Source: Parvibaculaceae bacterium (GTDB taxonomy: Bacteria; Pseudomonadota; Alphaproteobacteria; Parvibaculales; Parvibaculaceae). Taken from it: a stretch of 64,000 nucleotides of DNA. The notes under the pieces were generated by a model. It was given only the letters and a program-made list of their open reading frames with translations. It was not told the DNA's origin and did no database searches. The stretch covers positions 124,001-188,000 of the forward strand of contig JAHBYJ010000002.1 of assembly GCA_019636015.1 (NCBI GenBank), in the 5' to 3' direction. The translations under genes were made by a program, and so were the position numbers. Shown one piece after another: positions 35,138 through 45,157 of the stretch; the first letter of the stretch is position 1; each line of letters starts with the position of its first letter.

Positions 35138-35863
35138 ATGGCCCGGAAGAAAACCGCAGTAAAGCTTGAAGATATTGCCGAAGCCGCCATCACCTGTTTT
35201 TCGGAACTGGGCATCCGGCGCACCCAGATGGCCGACGTGGCCAAGGCCGCAGGCGTCTCTGCCGGCACCCTCTATCTCTATGTTTCGAGCAAGGAGGCCC
35301 TGCTCCACCTCGCCATCCTGAAGGTCTGCGCCCGTCCGATGGCGGACCTCGCCCTCCCCCTCGCCGACCCGGGCATCGCGGTCACGGCGGAAACCTTCGC
35401 CGCCCGCGTAAAGGAAGTCCGCCACTGGCCCTCTTTCGACGCGGCCGTTGCCCCCGGCGCAAGGGTGGACATGGATGTGCTCCGCAATATCGGCCGCGAG
35501 CTCTACGGCATGCTGCATGACGCCCGCCGCGCCATCTGGCTGATCGACCGCTGTGCAAAGGAAGTTCCGGCCTTCGAGCGTTTGCATGCGCTCGACCTGC
35601 GCGCCCGCCACCGCGACCAGTTAGCCGGAATAGCCGTAAAATTTGCCGGTTCTTCGGGCGTTGCACGCCCTGAACAGAAGCTCGCCGCCCGCCTCGCCAT
35701 CGAAACCGTGGCCTGGGCCGCCATGCACCGCCTGCGCGAAACGGCACCCAACGAGATTACCGGATTGACGGAGGAGGACGCCTGCGAGGCTGCCGCATCG
35801 AGCTTCGCCGTCATATTGGCAGCGGCAGCGGACAAGACCGGGCGGGCGCTGCCGGAGGCTTAA
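35138..35863 (+). CDS. TetR/AcrR family transcriptional regulator
   Basis: A 241-residue repressor with an N-terminal helix-turn-helix: TQMADVAKAAGVSAGTLYLY with preceding FSELGIRR (about 20-55). The C-terminal part is all helical, the typical ligand pocket. It is divergent from the PQQ dehydrogenase, with an operator-like palindrome between them, so it probably represses that gene and itself. The ligand is unknown. Confidence 0.9.
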   Translation: MARKKTAVKLEDIAEAAITCFSELGIRRTQMADVAKAAGVSAGTLYLYVSSKEALLHLAILKVCARPMADLALPLADPGIAVTAETFAARVKEVRHWPSFDAAVAPGARVDMDVLRNIGRELYGMLHDARRAIWLIDRCAKEVPAFERLHALDLRARHRDQLAGIAVKFAGSSGVARPEQKLAARLAIETVAWAAMHRLRETAPNEITGLTEEDACEAAASSFAVILAAAADKTGRALPEA

Positions 35864-35939
35864 CAGCTTTTTATGCCTTGCCCTTGAGAATGTCGGGGCG
35901 AGGCCCTGTCGGGGGCCCGCTTGGGAGAAGGACAGGCTC

Positions 35940-36458
35940 ATGCTGGTGGATGCCCGCCCCGGCGCATATGCATTGCCCGGCTTCGTGACGCGCATCGAGA
36001 CGAACGTCGTCCCGATCGACGCGCCTCAACATGCCCAGTCCATCAAGCTCTTCGAATTCTGGAAAAGCCGCTGCGTTGACGGCCGCCTGCTCCGCCGCAC
36101 GGACCTGCCCTGCCGCGAGGCCGCCTCCTTCCTGCCCAGCCTCTTCGTGCTGGAGCCGCTCGACCCGGATGGCGAGGACTGGCGCCTGCGCGTTGTCGGC
36201 ACCACACTGACGCGCTGGCTCGATTTCGATCCGACCGGCATGACGATCGGCGAGCTCTACCACCCCGACCATGTCGCGCATGACGCAGAGATCTACCGCA
36301 CCGTTACACGCGAAAGGCGGCCCCACATCACGCAGGGCCGCCTTTGCGGCGTGAACCGGGATTTCCTCGAACTCGAGATCGTGCACCTGCCGATGGAAGG
36401 CGCGAGCGAGCAGGACATCCTGCTCCTCGGCTGCATCTCGATCTTCGAGGAGAAATGA
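35940..36458 (+). CDS. PAS domain (PAS_5) protein, 172 aa
   Basis: A short alphaproteobacterial PAS_5-like protein. It shows FWKSRCVDGRLLRRTDLP, LFVLEPLDPDGEDWRLRVVGT and the strands ending in LLGCISIFE typical of the family. Proteins of this type have no attached kinase or cyclase domain; the function is unknown. It is convergent with the zeta-subunit gene, 3 bases away. Confidence 0.78.
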   Translation: MLVDARPGAYALPGFVTRIETNVVPIDAPQHAQSIKLFEFWKSRCVDGRLLRRTDLPCREAASFLPSLFVLEPLDPDGEDWRLRVVGTTLTRWLDFDPTGMTIGELYHPDHVAHDAEIYRTVTRERRPHITQGRLCGVNRDFLELEIVHLPMEGASEQDILLLGCISIFEEK

Positions 36459-36461
36459 ACC

Positions 36462-36779
36462 TCAGCTCTTGATCTGGCGGATCGCCTCGTCCATCAGCTC
36501 GTCCATGGTGCGGCGAAGCTGGTGGTCCGACTGCTGCACGCCCTTGGCGTCGAAATCGGCGCGAACCTTGTCGAACACATCCTGGTCGCCCGCTTCCTTG
36601 AGGTCCGAGGCAACCACGTCCTGCGCATAGGCTTCCGCCTCCGCGCCGGTCAGCCCGAGCTTCTCTGCGGCCCACAGGCCGAGCAGCTTGTTGCGGCGGG
36701 CATTTGCCTTGAAGCGAAGCTCCTCATCGTGAACGAACTTCTTTTCAAAACCTTCCTCGCGCTTGTCGAAGCTGGACAT
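36462..36779 (-). CDS. F1-ATPase inhibitor zeta subunit (DUF1476)
   Basis: A 105-residue protein of the DUF1476 family, identified in Paracoccus as the zeta inhibitor of the alphaproteobacterial F1Fo-ATP synthase. It shows the N-terminal SSFDKREEGFEKKFVHDEE, RNKLLGLWAAEKLGL and SDHQLRRTMDELMDEA segments. The inhibitory N-terminal region is present. The ATG at 36779 is the family start. It is not beside an atp operon and is divergent from purC. Confidence 0.9.
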   Translation of the reverse strand: MSSFDKREEGFEKKFVHDEELRFKANARRNKLLGLWAAEKLGLTGAEAEAYAQDVVASDLKEAGDQDVFDKVRADFDAKGVQQSDHQLRRTMDELMDEAIRQIKS

Positions 36780-37129
36780 GGAAGCTGGCACTCCGTAATT
36801 GATCTGAGGGCGGGTCCCCACGCCGGGAACACCGGGATTTGGCCCTAGGCATAGCGGGCCGCCGAATTCAAATCAACCGTGATCGGCAGCCTCCCTGCCT
36901 TCCGCGTCGATATGTCTAACCGCCTGATTCCGGACGGCTTTTCCGGCCAGTTGCGGCGCAATAGAGCTTCATTGTATCGCGTTCGGCCTTGAGTTACCTT
37001 GCGCTCGCCGAAGGGGCGATTCCAGAGCCGCTCCGGCCCCTTCCGCCGCGAGGCGGCCCTCGCTATATGTGCGGAAACCCCCGCCAGTCCCGGACCTGCC
37101 ATCCGGGCTAACCGATTGGAATTCATGAC
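36780..37129. other. 350-base gap upstream of purC
   Basis: This divergent gap between the zeta-subunit gene and purC holds no supported gene, RNA or riboswitch. The stretch before purC ends with GGAA-ttcatgac before the ATG. The promoter of purC must lie here, but no clear -35/-10 pair was identified. No purine-riboswitch or PurR-type motif was found. Confidence 0.5.
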
Positions 37130-37891
37130 ATGAGCCGGCGCAGACGCGTTTATGAAGGCAAGGCGAAGGTGCTTTACGAAGGCCCGGAACCGGGCACGCT
37201 CGTCCAGCATTTCAAGGACGACACGACCGCCTTCGACGCCACGAAGCGCGAGGTCATCGACGGCAAGGGCGTCCTCAACAACCGCATCTCGGAATACATC
37301 TTCACGAAGCTGAACGAGATCGGCGTGCCGACCCATTTCATCCGCGCGCTCAACATGCGCGAGCAGCTGATCCGCGAAGTCGAGATCATCCCCTGCGAAG
37401 TGGTGGTGCGCAATGTCGCCGCCGGCTCTCTCTCCAAGAAGCTCGGCATCGACGAAGGCACGGTGCTCCCCCGCTCCATCATCGAGTTCTATTACAAGAA
37501 CGACGAGCTGCACGACCCGATGGTCTCCGAAGAGCACATCACGGCCTTCGGCTGGGCGACGCCGCAGGAAATCGACGACATGATGGCGCTCGCGCTGCGC
37601 ATCAACGACTTCCTGACCGGCCTCTTCCTCGGCATCGGCATCCGCCTCGTGGACTTCAAGGTCGAGTTCGGCCGCCTCTATGAAGGCGACATGGTGCGTG
37701 TGGTGCTGGCCGACGAGATCAGCCCCGATTGCTGCCGCCTCTGGGATACGCGCACCAACGACAAGCTCGACAAGGACCGTTTCCGCCGCGACATGGGCGG
37801 CCTCGTCGAAGCCTATCAGGAAGTGGCGCGGCGCCTCGGCGTTCTCGTCGAGACGGAGCCGAAGCGGCGCGGCCCCACGCTGGTGAAATGA
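37130..37891 (+). CDS. purC: Phosphoribosylaminoimidazole-succinocarboxamide synthase
   Basis: A 253-residue SAICAR synthase, which joins CAIR and aspartate in de novo purine synthesis. It shows [13 protein letters not shown] at the start (4-16), [14 protein letters not shown] and the [19 protein letters not shown] segments of the ATP-grasp-like fold. It heads the operon purC-purS-purQ-purL-bolA-grxD on the plus strand. Confidence 0.97.
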   Translation: MSRRRRVYEGKAKVLYEGPEPGTLVQHFKDDTTAFDATKREVIDGKGVLNNRISEYIFTKLNEIGVPTHFIRALNMREQLIREVEIIPCEVVVRNVAAGSLSKKLGIDEGTVLPRSIIEFYYKNDELHDPMVSEEHITAFGWATPQEIDDMMALALRINDFLTGLFLGIGIRLVDFKVEFGRLYEGDMVRVVLADEISPDCCRLWDTRTNDKLDKDRFRRDMGGLVEAYQEVARRLGVLVETEPKRRGPTLVK

Positions 37892-37913
37892 GTTACGCGA
37901 GAGACGAGGAAGC

Positions 37914-38159
37914 ATGAAAGCGCGCATCAAGGTCACGCTGAAGAACGGCGTGCTGGACCCGCAAGGCAAGGCAATCGAAGGCGCGCTGGGCTCGCTCGGC
38001 TTTTCCGGCGTCGCCAGCGTCCGGCAGGGCAAGCTCTTCGAGGTCGAACTCGCCGAGACCGATCCTGCTAAGGCGAAAGCCGCGCTGGAAGAGATGAGCA
38101 AGAAGCTCCTCGCCAATACGGTGATCGAAAACTACGCCGTGGAGCTCGACGAAAAGTGA
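37914..38159 (+). CDS. purS: FGAM synthase subunit PurS
   Basis: An 81-residue PurS, which links PurQ and PurL in the formylglycinamidine ribonucleotide synthase complex. The start [18 protein letters not shown] and the [19 protein letters not shown] segment match the family. It ends in a GTGA overlap with purQ. Confidence 0.95.
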   Translation: MKARIKVTLKNGVLDPQGKAIEGALGSLGFSGVASVRQGKLFEVELAETDPAKAKAALEEMSKKLLANTVIENYAVELDEK

Positions 38160-38830
38160 GCATCAAGTCAGGCGTCGTCGTATTCCCCGGCTCGAACCGC
38201 GAGCGCGACATGCTGAGCGCTCTCGAAAAGATCACCGGCAAGAAGCCCGCTTACATCTGGCATGCGGATACCGAACTGCCGGATCTCGATCTCGTGGTGC
38301 TCTGCGGCGGCTTTTCCTATGGCGACTATCTGCGCACCGGCGCCATCGCCGCCCGCGGACACATCATGCCCGCCGTCGCGAAGGCCGCCGACAAGGGCGT
38401 GCGCATCCTCGGCATCTGCAACGGTTTCCAGATCCTCTGCGAAGCGGGCCTCCTGCCCGGCGTGCTGATGCGCAACGCGGGCCTCAAATTCGTCTGCAAG
38501 GAAGTGAAGCTCGAAGTCGCGAATGCCGATACGGACTTCACCCGCAAATACAAACGGGGCGAAGTCTGGCGCTGCCCTGTGGCACATGGCGACGGCAACT
38601 ATTTCGCCGATGCCGAAACGCTGAAGCGCCTCGAAGGAGAAGGCCGCGTCGGCCTGCGCTATGCCGAAGGCACGAACCCGAACGGCTCGCAGAACGACAT
38701 CGCCGGCATTCTCAACGAGCGCGGCAATGTCTTCGGCATGATGCCGCATCCTGAAAACATGATCGAACCGCTGAACGGCGCGACCGACGGGCGCGCCCTT
38801 TTCGAAAGCATTGTGGAGGCCGTGGCGTGA
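38156..38830 (+). CDS. purQ: FGAM synthase glutaminase subunit PurQ
   Basis: A 224-residue class I glutamine amidotransferase. The nucleophile Cys88 is in [11 protein letters not shown], and the His-Glu of the triad are in [10 protein letters not shown]. The GTG start at 38156 overlaps the purS stop (GTGA), and its own stop overlaps the GTG of purL in the same way, so all three FGAM synthase subunits are translationally coupled. Confidence 0.96.
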   Translation: MSIKSGVVVFPGSNRERDMLSALEKITGKKPAYIWHADTELPDLDLVVLCGGFSYGDYLRTGAIAARGHIMPAVAKAADKGVRILGICNGFQILCEAGLLPGVLMRNAGLKFVCKEVKLEVANADTDFTRKYKRGEVWRCPVAHGDGNYFADAETLKRLEGEGRVGLRYAEGTNPNGSQNDIAGILNERGNVFGMMPHPENMIEPLNGATDGRALFESIVEAVA

Positions 38831-41043
38831 TACCGAACGATATCAGGATCACGCCGGAACTCGTCGCCGAACACGGGCTCAAGCCCGACGAGTACCAGCG
38901 TATTCTCGACCTGATCGGCCGCGAGCCGACGCTGACCGAGCTCGGCATCTTCTCGGCCATGTGGAACGAGCATTGTTCCTACAAGTCGTCGAAGAAATGG
39001 CTGCGCACGCTGCCGACTACCGGCCCTCGCGTCATCTGCGGCCCCGGCGAGAACGCGGGCGTCGTCGATATCGGCGACGGACAGGCGATCATCTTCAAGA
39101 TGGAAAGCCACAACCACCCCTCCTATATCGAGCCGCATCAGGGCGCGGCGACGGGTGTGGGCGGCATTCTGCGCGACGTCTTCACCATGGGCGCGCGCCC
39201 CATCGCCGCGCTCAATGCGCTGCGCTTCGGCGAACCCGATCATCCGCGCACGCGCCACATCGTCTCCGGCGTCGTCGCCGGCATCGGCGGCTATGGCAAC
39301 AGCTTCGGTGTGCCGACCGTCGGCGGCGAAGTGAATTTCGATCCGAGCTACAACGGCAACTGCCTTGTGAACGCCTTTGCGGCGGGCCTTGCCGATGCCG
39401 ACAAGATTTTCTATTCGGAGGCGAAAGGCGTCGGCCTCCCGATCGTCTATCTCGGTTCCAAGACCGGCCGCGACGGCATACACGGCGCAACCATGGCGTC
39501 TGCCGAATTCGGCGAGGACTCCGAAGAGAAGCGCCCCACTGTTCAGATCGGCGATCCCTTCTCCGAAAAGCTGCTGCTTGAAGCCTGCCTCGAATTGATG
39601 GCGTCGGGCGCCGTCATCGCCATTCAGGATATGGGCGCCGCCGGCCTCACCTGCTCCGCCGTCGAAATGGGCGCCAAGGGCGATCTCGGCGTCGAGCTCG
39701 ATCTCGACAAGGTGCCCTGTCGCGAAGAGGGCATGACCGCCTATGAGATGATGCTGTCGGAAAGCCAGGAGCGCATGCTCATGGTGCTCGACCCCGCGCG
39801 CGAGAAAGATGCCGAGGCGATCTTCGTGAAATGGGGTCTCGACTTCGCGATCATCGGCAAGACGACGGACGACCTGCGCTTCCGCATCCGCCAGCATGGC
39901 GAGGTCATGGCCGACCTCCCCATCAAGGAACTTGGCGACCAGGCGCCGGAATACGACCGGCCCTTCGTGAAGACCGCAAAGCCCGCCCCGCTCGCGCCCG
40001 CCGATGTGCCCGCGCCAAACGATATCGGCGAGGCGCTGACGAAAATGCTCGGCCTGCCCGACATGTGCTCGCGCCGCTGGGTCTGGGAGCAATACGACCA
40101 CCTCATTCAGGGCAACACGGCCATCGGCCCGGGCGGCGATGCCGCTGTCGTGCGTATCGGCGAGGGACCGAAGGGCCTTGCCTTCACGCTCGACGTGACG
40201 CCGCGCTATTGCGCCGCCGATCCGCAGGAAGGCGGCAAGCAGGCTGTCGCCGAATGCTGGCGGAACCTCACCGCCGTCGGCGCCGAACCGCTCGCCATCA
40301 CCGACAATCTGAATTTCGGCAATCCCGAAAAGCCCGAGATCATGGGCCAGTTCGTCGGCTGCATCGAAGGCATCGGCGAAGCCTGCCGCGCGCTCGACTT
40401 CCCGGTCGTCTCCGGCAATGTCTCGCTCTACAACGAGACGAACGGCAAGGGCATCCTGCCGACACCCGCCATCGGCGCCGTCGGCCTCCTGCCCGACATT
40501 GCGGTGCGCACCACCATCGCCTTCAAGGCGGCGGGCGAGGCGATCATCCTTGTCGGCGAGACGAAGGGCCATCTCGGCCAGTCGATCTTCATGCGCGACA
40601 TCGCCGGCAAGCCCGACACCAGCGCGCCGCCGCCGGTGGACCTCGCCGTGGAGCGCCGCAACGGTGATTTCATCCGCACCGAAATCCGCAGCCGTAACCT
40701 CACCGCCGTGCATGACCTCTCGGATGGTGGCGCCTTTGTCGGCGTCGCGGAAATGGCCATGGCAGGCGGCATCGGCGCGGTGCTGAAGCCGGACACCGCC
40801 CTCCCCCTCCATGTCTGGGGCTTTGCGGAGGATCAGGCGCGTTACCTCGTGACGCTGCCGGAAAACGCCGCCACGGCCTTCCTCGACCGCGCCGCAAAGG
40901 CCGGCGTCCCCGCCGCGCGCATCGGCGCAACCGGCGGTACGGAATTGACACTGGACGGCGCCAAACCCATATCCTTGAAGGCGATCAAGGATGTCCACGA
41001 AGGCTGGCTGCCCGCCTATATGGCGGCTGGCGCAGAGCTCTAG
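38827..41043 (+). CDS. purL: FGAM synthase subunit PurL (small form)
   Basis: A 738-residue PurL of the short type that works with separate PurQ and PurS. Visible motifs include [13 protein letters not shown] near the start, the ATP-binding [21 protein letters not shown] and the second-half repeat [19 protein letters not shown]. It begins with GTG overlapping purQ. Followed 20 bases later by bolA. Confidence 0.97.
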   Translation: MIPNDIRITPELVAEHGLKPDEYQRILDLIGREPTLTELGIFSAMWNEHCSYKSSKKWLRTLPTTGPRVICGPGENAGVVDIGDGQAIIFKMESHNHPSYIEPHQGAATGVGGILRDVFTMGARPIAALNALRFGEPDHPRTRHIVSGVVAGIGGYGNSFGVPTVGGEVNFDPSYNGNCLVNAFAAGLADADKIFYSEAKGVGLPIVYLGSKTGRDGIHGATMASAEFGEDSEEKRPTVQIGDPFSEKLLLEACLELMASGAVIAIQDMGAAGLTCSAVEMGAKGDLGVELDLDKVPCREEGMTAYEMMLSESQERMLMVLDPAREKDAEAIFVKWGLDFAIIGKTTDDLRFRIRQHGEVMADLPIKELGDQAPEYDRPFVKTAKPAPLAPADVPAPNDIGEALTKMLGLPDMCSRRWVWEQYDHLIQGNTAIGPGGDAAVVRIGEGPKGLAFTLDVTPRYCAADPQEGGKQAVAECWRNLTAVGAEPLAITDNLNFGNPEKPEIMGQFVGCIEGIGEACRALDFPVVSGNVSLYNETNGKGILPTPAIGAVGLLPDIAVRTTIAFKAAGEAIILVGETKGHLGQSIFMRDIAGKPDTSAPPPVDLAVERRNGDFIRTEIRSRNLTAVHDLSDGGAFVGVAEMAMAGGIGAVLKPDTALPLHVWGFAEDQARYLVTLPENAATAFLDRAAKAGVPAARIGATGGTELTLDGAKPISLKAIKDVHEGWLPAYMAAGAEL

Positions 41044-41063
41044 AAGCACAAGGAAACTGCTGC

Positions 41064-41300
41064 ATGGCCATGACGGCGTCGGAAATCGAACGGCTCATCA
41101 AGGAAGCGCTTCCCGATGCGGTCGTCGATATCCGCGATCTCGCGGGCGACGGCGACCATTATGCCGCGAACGTCATCTCGGCCGCTTTCAAGGGCAAGAC
41201 GCGTGTGCAGCAGCACCAGATGGTCTACGCCGCGCTGAAAGGCGGTATGGGCAACGAACTTCACGCATTGGCGCTGCAGACCAGCGCGCCGCAGGATTGA
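41064..41300 (+). CDS. BolA family protein
   Basis: A 78-residue BolA-like protein, which in this fold binds monothiol glutaredoxin and takes part in iron-sulfur cluster handling. It has the class II KH-like layout with VVDIRDLAGDGDHYAANVIS and KTRVQQHQMVYAALKG. It precedes grxD in the purine operon, a conserved alphaproteobacterial arrangement consistent with BolA-glutaredoxin partnership. Confidence 0.9.
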   Translation: MAMTASEIERLIKEALPDAVVDIRDLAGDGDHYAANVISAAFKGKTRVQQHQMVYAALKGGMGNELHALALQTSAPQD

Positions 41301-41327
41301 ACCGCCCCAGGGCGAAGGAGTGAAACC

Positions 41328-41666
41328 ATGAGCGAGAACCCGGTCTTCGACCGCATCAAGGGCGAACTGGCGAGCGAGGATGTGGTGCTTTTCATGAAAG
41401 GCACGCCCGTCTTCCCGCAATGCGGCTTCTCCAATGCCGTCGTGCAGGTGCTGACCTATCTCGGCGTCCCCTTCAAGGGCATCAACGTGCTCGAGGATGA
41501 GGAAATCCGCCAGGGCATCAAGGAATTCTCGGACTGGCCGACCATTCCCCAGCTCTATGTGAAGGGCGAATTCGTCGGCGGCTGCGACATCGTCCGCGAA
41601 ATGTTCGAACAGGGCGAACTGCGCGACTACCTCGCGCAAAAGGGCATCGAGACCCAGGCGGCGTAA
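41328..41666 (+). CDS. grxD: Monothiol glutaredoxin, Grx4 type
   Basis: A 112-residue monothiol glutaredoxin with the CGFS active site at Cys32 ([10 protein letters not shown]), [14 protein letters not shown] and a following CDIV that makes the glutathione-binding motif. It serves as an iron-sulfur cluster carrier together with BolA. It closes the purC-grxD operon and is followed by a bidirectional terminator. Confidence 0.95.
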   Translation: MSENPVFDRIKGELASEDVVLFMKGTPVFPQCGFSNAVVQVLTYLGVPFKGINVLEDEEIRQGIKEFSDWPTIPQLYVKGEFVGGCDIVREMFEQGELRDYLAQKGIETQAA

Positions 41667-41686
41667 CACGCCACGCCCTCTTTCCT

Positions 41687-41779
41687 CGTCATTGCGAGCG
41701 AAGCGAAGCAATCCAGGGGCCGCAAACCCTCAATCTGCCGCCCCTGGATTGCTTCGTCGTTCCACTCCTCGCAATGACG
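41687..41779. repeat. Extragenic palindromic element (CGTCATTGCGAG family)
   Basis: A 93-base element with inverted termini CGTCATTGCGAG and CTCGCAATGACG and internal complementary segments around GCAATCCAGGGGC and GCCCCTGGATTGC. Related elements are at 46404-46539 and, by its CGTCAT and ATCCAG parts, at 13313. It lies in the gap after grxD. Confidence 0.85.
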
Positions 41780-41801
41780 TTCAAACGAATGCGAGAAACA
41801 A

Positions 41802-41829
41802 AAAAGGCCCCGGAAAACCGGGGCCTTTT
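41802..41829. terminator. Bidirectional rho-independent terminator between grxD and rpsD
   Basis: Stem AAAAGGCCCCGG, loop AAAA, stem CCGGGGCCTTTT: a perfect 12-base-pair hairpin. Going right it continues into GTTTTG, and read leftward into TTTTTTGTTT, so it can end both the purine operon (plus) and rpsD (minus). Confidence 0.92.
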
Positions 41830-41853
41830 GTTTTGTCTCGCTCCGCGCTGCGA

Positions 41854-42474
41854 TTAGCTGCGCGAATAGAATTCCACCACGAGGTTCGGTTCCATCTGCG
41901 CCGCATAAGGCACATCGGCGAAGGCCGGCGTGCGGACGAAGGTCGCCTTCATCTTGTCGTGATCGACTTCGAGATAGTCCGGCGTGTCGCGCTCGGCCGA
42001 CTGCGCGGCTTCAAGCACCAGCGCAAGCTGCTTCGACTTCTCGCGCACTTCCACCACGTCGCCCTCGCGCACGCGGTAGCTCGGCACGTTCACGCGCTTG
42101 CCGTTCACGAGCACATGGCCATGGCTCACGAACTGGCGGGAGGCGAAAACGGTCGGCACGAACTTCGCGCGATAGACGATCGCATCGAGACGGCGCTCGA
42201 GCAGGCCGATCAGGATTTCGCCCGTATCGCCGCGCAGACGGCTGGCTTCCTTGTAGATGCCACGGAACTGCTTTTCGGAAATATTGCCGTAGAAGCCCTT
42301 GAGCTTCTGCTTGGCGCGCAGCTGCACGCCGTAATCCGAGAGCTTGCCCTTGCGGCGCTGGCCGTGCTGGCCGGGACCGTAGTCGCGGCGGTTCAGCGGG
42401 CTCTTCGGACGGCCCCAGATGTTCTCGCCCATCCGGCGGTCGATTTTGTACTTGGACTCCTGGCGCTTTGTCAT
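41854..42474 (-). CDS. rpsD: 30S ribosomal protein S4
   Basis: A 206-residue S4, the primary binder of 16S rRNA in small-subunit assembly. The N-terminus ([20 protein letters not shown]) is of the zinc-free form, with no Cys cluster. The S4 RNA-binding domain begins near [16 protein letters not shown] and contains [17 protein letters not shown]. It is a single-gene unit with a hairpin in its untranslated leader. Confidence 0.97.
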   Translation of the reverse strand: MTKRQESKYKIDRRMGENIWGRPKSPLNRRDYGPGQHGQRRKGKLSDYGVQLRAKQKLKGFYGNISEKQFRGIYKEASRLRGDTGEILIGLLERRLDAIVYRAKFVPTVFASRQFVSHGHVLVNGKRVNVPSYRVREGDVVEVREKSKQLALVLEAAQSAERDTPDYLEVDHDKMKATFVRTPAFADVPYAAQMEPNLVVEFYSRS

Positions 42475-42519
42475 CGCGGTTCCCTTGAGGTCAAAAGGTA
42501 AGGAAACGCGCCCTCCTTT

Positions 42520-42533
42520 GTCCCTTTCGGGAC
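42520..42533 (-). promoter_or_regulatory. Small hairpin in the rpsD leader
   Basis: On the minus strand GTCCC-GAAA-GGGAC, a GNRA-type tetraloop hairpin, lies 46 bases before the rpsD ATG and is followed by AAAGGAGG. GGGACC repeats flank it. S4 is often autoregulated by binding its own leader, so this may be part of such a site, but there is no match to a known motif. Confidence 0.35.
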
Positions 42534-42692
42534 CGACAGGGACCGGCTACAAGCGTCGCCTTTCCCGCGGGTGCGTATTCAAATGAAGCGGGCCCCCGAT
42601 CGACGGGAGCCCGTTTCGAAGCGGTTTGTAGCGCGGGGGGCCTGCCCTGTCAAACCGGCGGCAAGCCGCTGAAAAACCGCCGGAATTCGGCC

Positions 42693-44153
42693 TCAGCCAC
42701 CCGGCAGCTCGACCGCCGGGGCGAATTCGCCCCGGAGCGGCGCCCGGAAGGTGAGCACGGTGTCGGACCCCTCCCGCACCGCCTCGACCGGGCTTCCATC
42801 CATGAGAAGCCGCCCCTCGCCTGCCGCCGCGAAATCCCGGACAGTGAGCCGCTCGCCCGAAGGACGCCCGAGCATAATGAGGTTGAGCCTGCCTTCCCCC
42901 TTCGTGATCCGCACCGGCAGGCCCTCGGCGGTGAGGGCGGAGGCCGTCTCCCCCGGCGCGCCGCCCGGCCTCGTGCCATAGACCGCCTCGCCATTCGCCC
43001 TCAGCCACTCACCGAAGAAGCGCAGCCGCGCGAGTTGCGGTTCCGGGATCGAGCCATCGGCCCGCGGCCCGACATTGAGAAGAAGGTTGCCGCCCTTCGC
43101 CACGCCGTCGATGAAATCGGAAAGCAGTCCTTCCGCCGGCTGGTAGTCCGCTTCCTTGTCTTCGCGGTTGAAGCCGAAGGAATGGCTCATGCCGCGCGTT
43201 GCCTCCCACTTCTTCGCCTGCACCGTGTCGAAGCGGCGGTATTCGGGTGTGCGGAAATCGCTATGCGGCACTTCCGGCGGCAGCACGCCCTCGACTGCCT
43301 CCGGATGCTTCGCGATATAACGCTTGGCGAAGAAATCGAGCAAGCGCCGCGCAGGCCTGTAGCGCAGCATGCGCGACGGAAAATCGACATGCGGCCAGCG
43401 GTCGTTCACCACGCCCTCGGGTACCGCATTGTAGTAATCGGCAAAGAGCTCCAGCAGCGGCGGCAGCGTGGTCGGCCAGGAAATGTCGTTCCACAGCACG
43501 CTGGGCTCGTATCGCTCGATCAGCTCTCGCGCCTGCGCCATGGCATAGGCTGGATAATCGCCGCCCGGCCGCGAGCCCGCGAAATCGGCGAAGGTTCGCA
43601 AGGGCTCCCGGTTGAAGCTCCAGTCGATGCCGCCGGAATAATAGACGCCGAAGCGCATCCCCGCCGCGCGCACCGCCCGCGCAAGCTCGCCCACAATGTC
43701 GCGCGGGCTCGTCCAGCCGGGCTCGTGCCGGTTCTCGACCGCGCTCGGCCACAGGCAGAACCCGTCATGATGCTTGGTGACGAGCACGACATATTTCGCG
43801 CCCGCATCGCGAAAGGCCTCCGCCCAGGCGTCCGCGTCCCAATGCTTCAGCCCGTCGAGGAAGGGTTCTCGAAAGCTGCTGTAAGGCGCGCCGCCATATT
43901 CCCGCGCGTGGAACTCGGCCGATGGCGTGCCCGGCACCTTGATCGCATTGGCATACCATTCGGTATAGGGCGTCATCGCGACGGCGCGGTCGTAATCCTT
44001 CTTGAAGGCGTCCGATATGCTGCCGAGCCGCGAGGCGAAGGCGGGGACAGAGAAAAGCCCCCAGTGAATGAAAATGCCGAACTTGGCGTCGTCATACCAT
44101 TGCGGCAGGACGCGCGCCTTGAGCGATGCCAGATCGGCCTTGAATGCCCCCAT
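42693..44153 (-). CDS. GH29-family alpha-L-fucosidase
   Basis: A 486-residue glycoside hydrolase of family 29. The N-terminal block WYDDAKFGIFIHWGLFSVPA (19-38), KHHDGFCLWPS (127-137) with the catalytic-site histidines, and VLWNDISWP (219-227) with the nucleophile Asp at 223 are typical. The enzyme hydrolyses alpha-L-fucosides; no signal peptide is seen, so it should act in the cytoplasm. A C-terminal beta-sandwich follows. It is placed between the core genes rpsD and trmJ with no sugar transporter nearby, which suggests recent insertion. Confidence 0.9.
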   Translation of the reverse strand: MGAFKADLASLKARVLPQWYDDAKFGIFIHWGLFSVPAFASRLGSISDAFKKDYDRAVAMTPYTEWYANAIKVPGTPSAEFHAREYGGAPYSSFREPFLDGLKHWDADAWAEAFRDAGAKYVVLVTKHHDGFCLWPSAVENRHEPGWTSPRDIVGELARAVRAAGMRFGVYYSGGIDWSFNREPLRTFADFAGSRPGGDYPAYAMAQARELIERYEPSVLWNDISWPTTLPPLLELFADYYNAVPEGVVNDRWPHVDFPSRMLRYRPARRLLDFFAKRYIAKHPEAVEGVLPPEVPHSDFRTPEYRRFDTVQAKKWEATRGMSHSFGFNREDKEADYQPAEGLLSDFIDGVAKGGNLLLNVGPRADGSIPEPQLARLRFFGEWLRANGEAVYGTRPGGAPGETASALTAEGLPVRITKGEGRLNLIMLGRPSGERLTVRDFAAAGEGRLLMDGSPVEAVREGSDTVLTFRAPLRGEFAPAVELPGG

Positions 44154-44193
44154 CCCGAATCCCCCTCCCGGTTTCGAAGGGGGAGTATAGCGC

Positions 44194-44982
44194 CTATTCA
44201 GGCGGCCCCTCGCCCTTCGGATAGCGCCGTGTGAGCGAGGCGACGACGCCCCGGAGTGTGCGCACCTCCTGCTCGGTCAGCCCCGCCCGCTGGAACATGT
44301 TGCGCAGGTTCCGCACCATGGAGGGCCGCTTCTCCGGCGGCTTGAGAAAGCCGAAACGGTCTAGTTCGCCTTCCAGATGCTCGAAGAAGCCGATCAGCTC
44401 TTCCTTCTTCGCCGGCCGCGTCTGCTGATAGTCGATCCGTTCCGCTTCCGTGTCGTCCCCCGCCTTGAACCACTCATAGGACATGAGCAGCACGCATTGG
44501 GCGAGATTGAGCGAGGCGAAGGCCGGGTTCACCGGCACCATCATGATGGCGTCCGCCAGCGCGATATCGTCGTTCTCGAGCCCCGTCCGCTCCGGCCCGA
44601 ACAGGAGCCCGCCCCTTCCGCCCCCGCCAAAGGTGCGGCGCATGGCCTGCGCCGCCGTTTCCGGCGTCAGGATCGGCTTCACCATGTCGCGGCTGCGCGC
44701 CGTCGTCGCCACGACATAATCGAGATCGGCAACGGCCTCCGCCGTCGTCTCGAAGAGCTGCGCCCCCTCGATCACGAAATCGGCGCCCGAAGCGGCCGCG
44801 AGCGCGCGTTCGTTCGGCCAGCCGTCGCGCGGCTTCACGAGCCTGAGGTCCGACAGGCCGAAATTCAGCATGGCGCGCGCCGCCGTGCCGATATTCTCGC
44901 CAAGCTGCGGCGCGACGAGAATCACCGCCGGGCCAGGCGTTGCCGATGCTTCCGATTTCTTCGTGCGGTCCGTTCCGGCCAT
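44194..44982 (-). CDS. trmJ: TrmJ-type tRNA 2'-O-methyltransferase
   Basis: A 262-residue SPOUT-superfamily methyltransferase. The knot motifs are visible as [20 protein letters not shown] (motif 1), [15 protein letters not shown] (motif 2) and [15 protein letters not shown] (motif 3). TrmJ methylates the ribose at position 32 of several tRNAs. A short C-terminal helical extension follows. The ATG at 44982 is used because the longer frame lacks similarity before KKSEA. It is divergent from icd. Confidence 0.88.
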   Translation of the reverse strand: MAGTDRTKKSEASATPGPAVILVAPQLGENIGTAARAMLNFGLSDLRLVKPRDGWPNERALAAASGADFVIEGAQLFETTAEAVADLDYVVATTARSRDMVKPILTPETAAQAMRRTFGGGGRGGLLFGPERTGLENDDIALADAIMMVPVNPAFASLNLAQCVLLMSYEWFKAGDDTEAERIDYQQTRPAKKEELIGFFEHLEGELDRFGFLKPPEKRPSMVRNLRNMFQRAGLTEQEVRTLRGVVASLTRRYPKGEGPPE

Positions 44983-45157
44983 GTGGCGATCTGCTGCTTT
45001 CCGTCGGGGTAACCGGGCCGGGAGGGTCCGGCAGCCGGTCAATAGGCGATTGGCCGCCTTTAATCAATCGGCCTGCAATGTTATAGGGAATAGGCTCGCG
45101 CGCGGCTTTGCGCCCACGCGATTCCGCCGTTTTCTGCCTCAGTTCGAAGGACCCCCC

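Noticed and set aside
36780..37129. Purine riboswitch before purC
   Set aside because: No conserved purine or PreQ1-like core or pairing was found in the leader.
38659..41049. 796-codon open frame antisense to purL
   Set aside because: It mirrors a strongly recognised gene in GC-rich DNA and has no recognisable domain or ribosome site.
41683..41850. Small RNA gene after grxD
   Set aside because: The structure is explained by the palindromic element and the bidirectional terminator.
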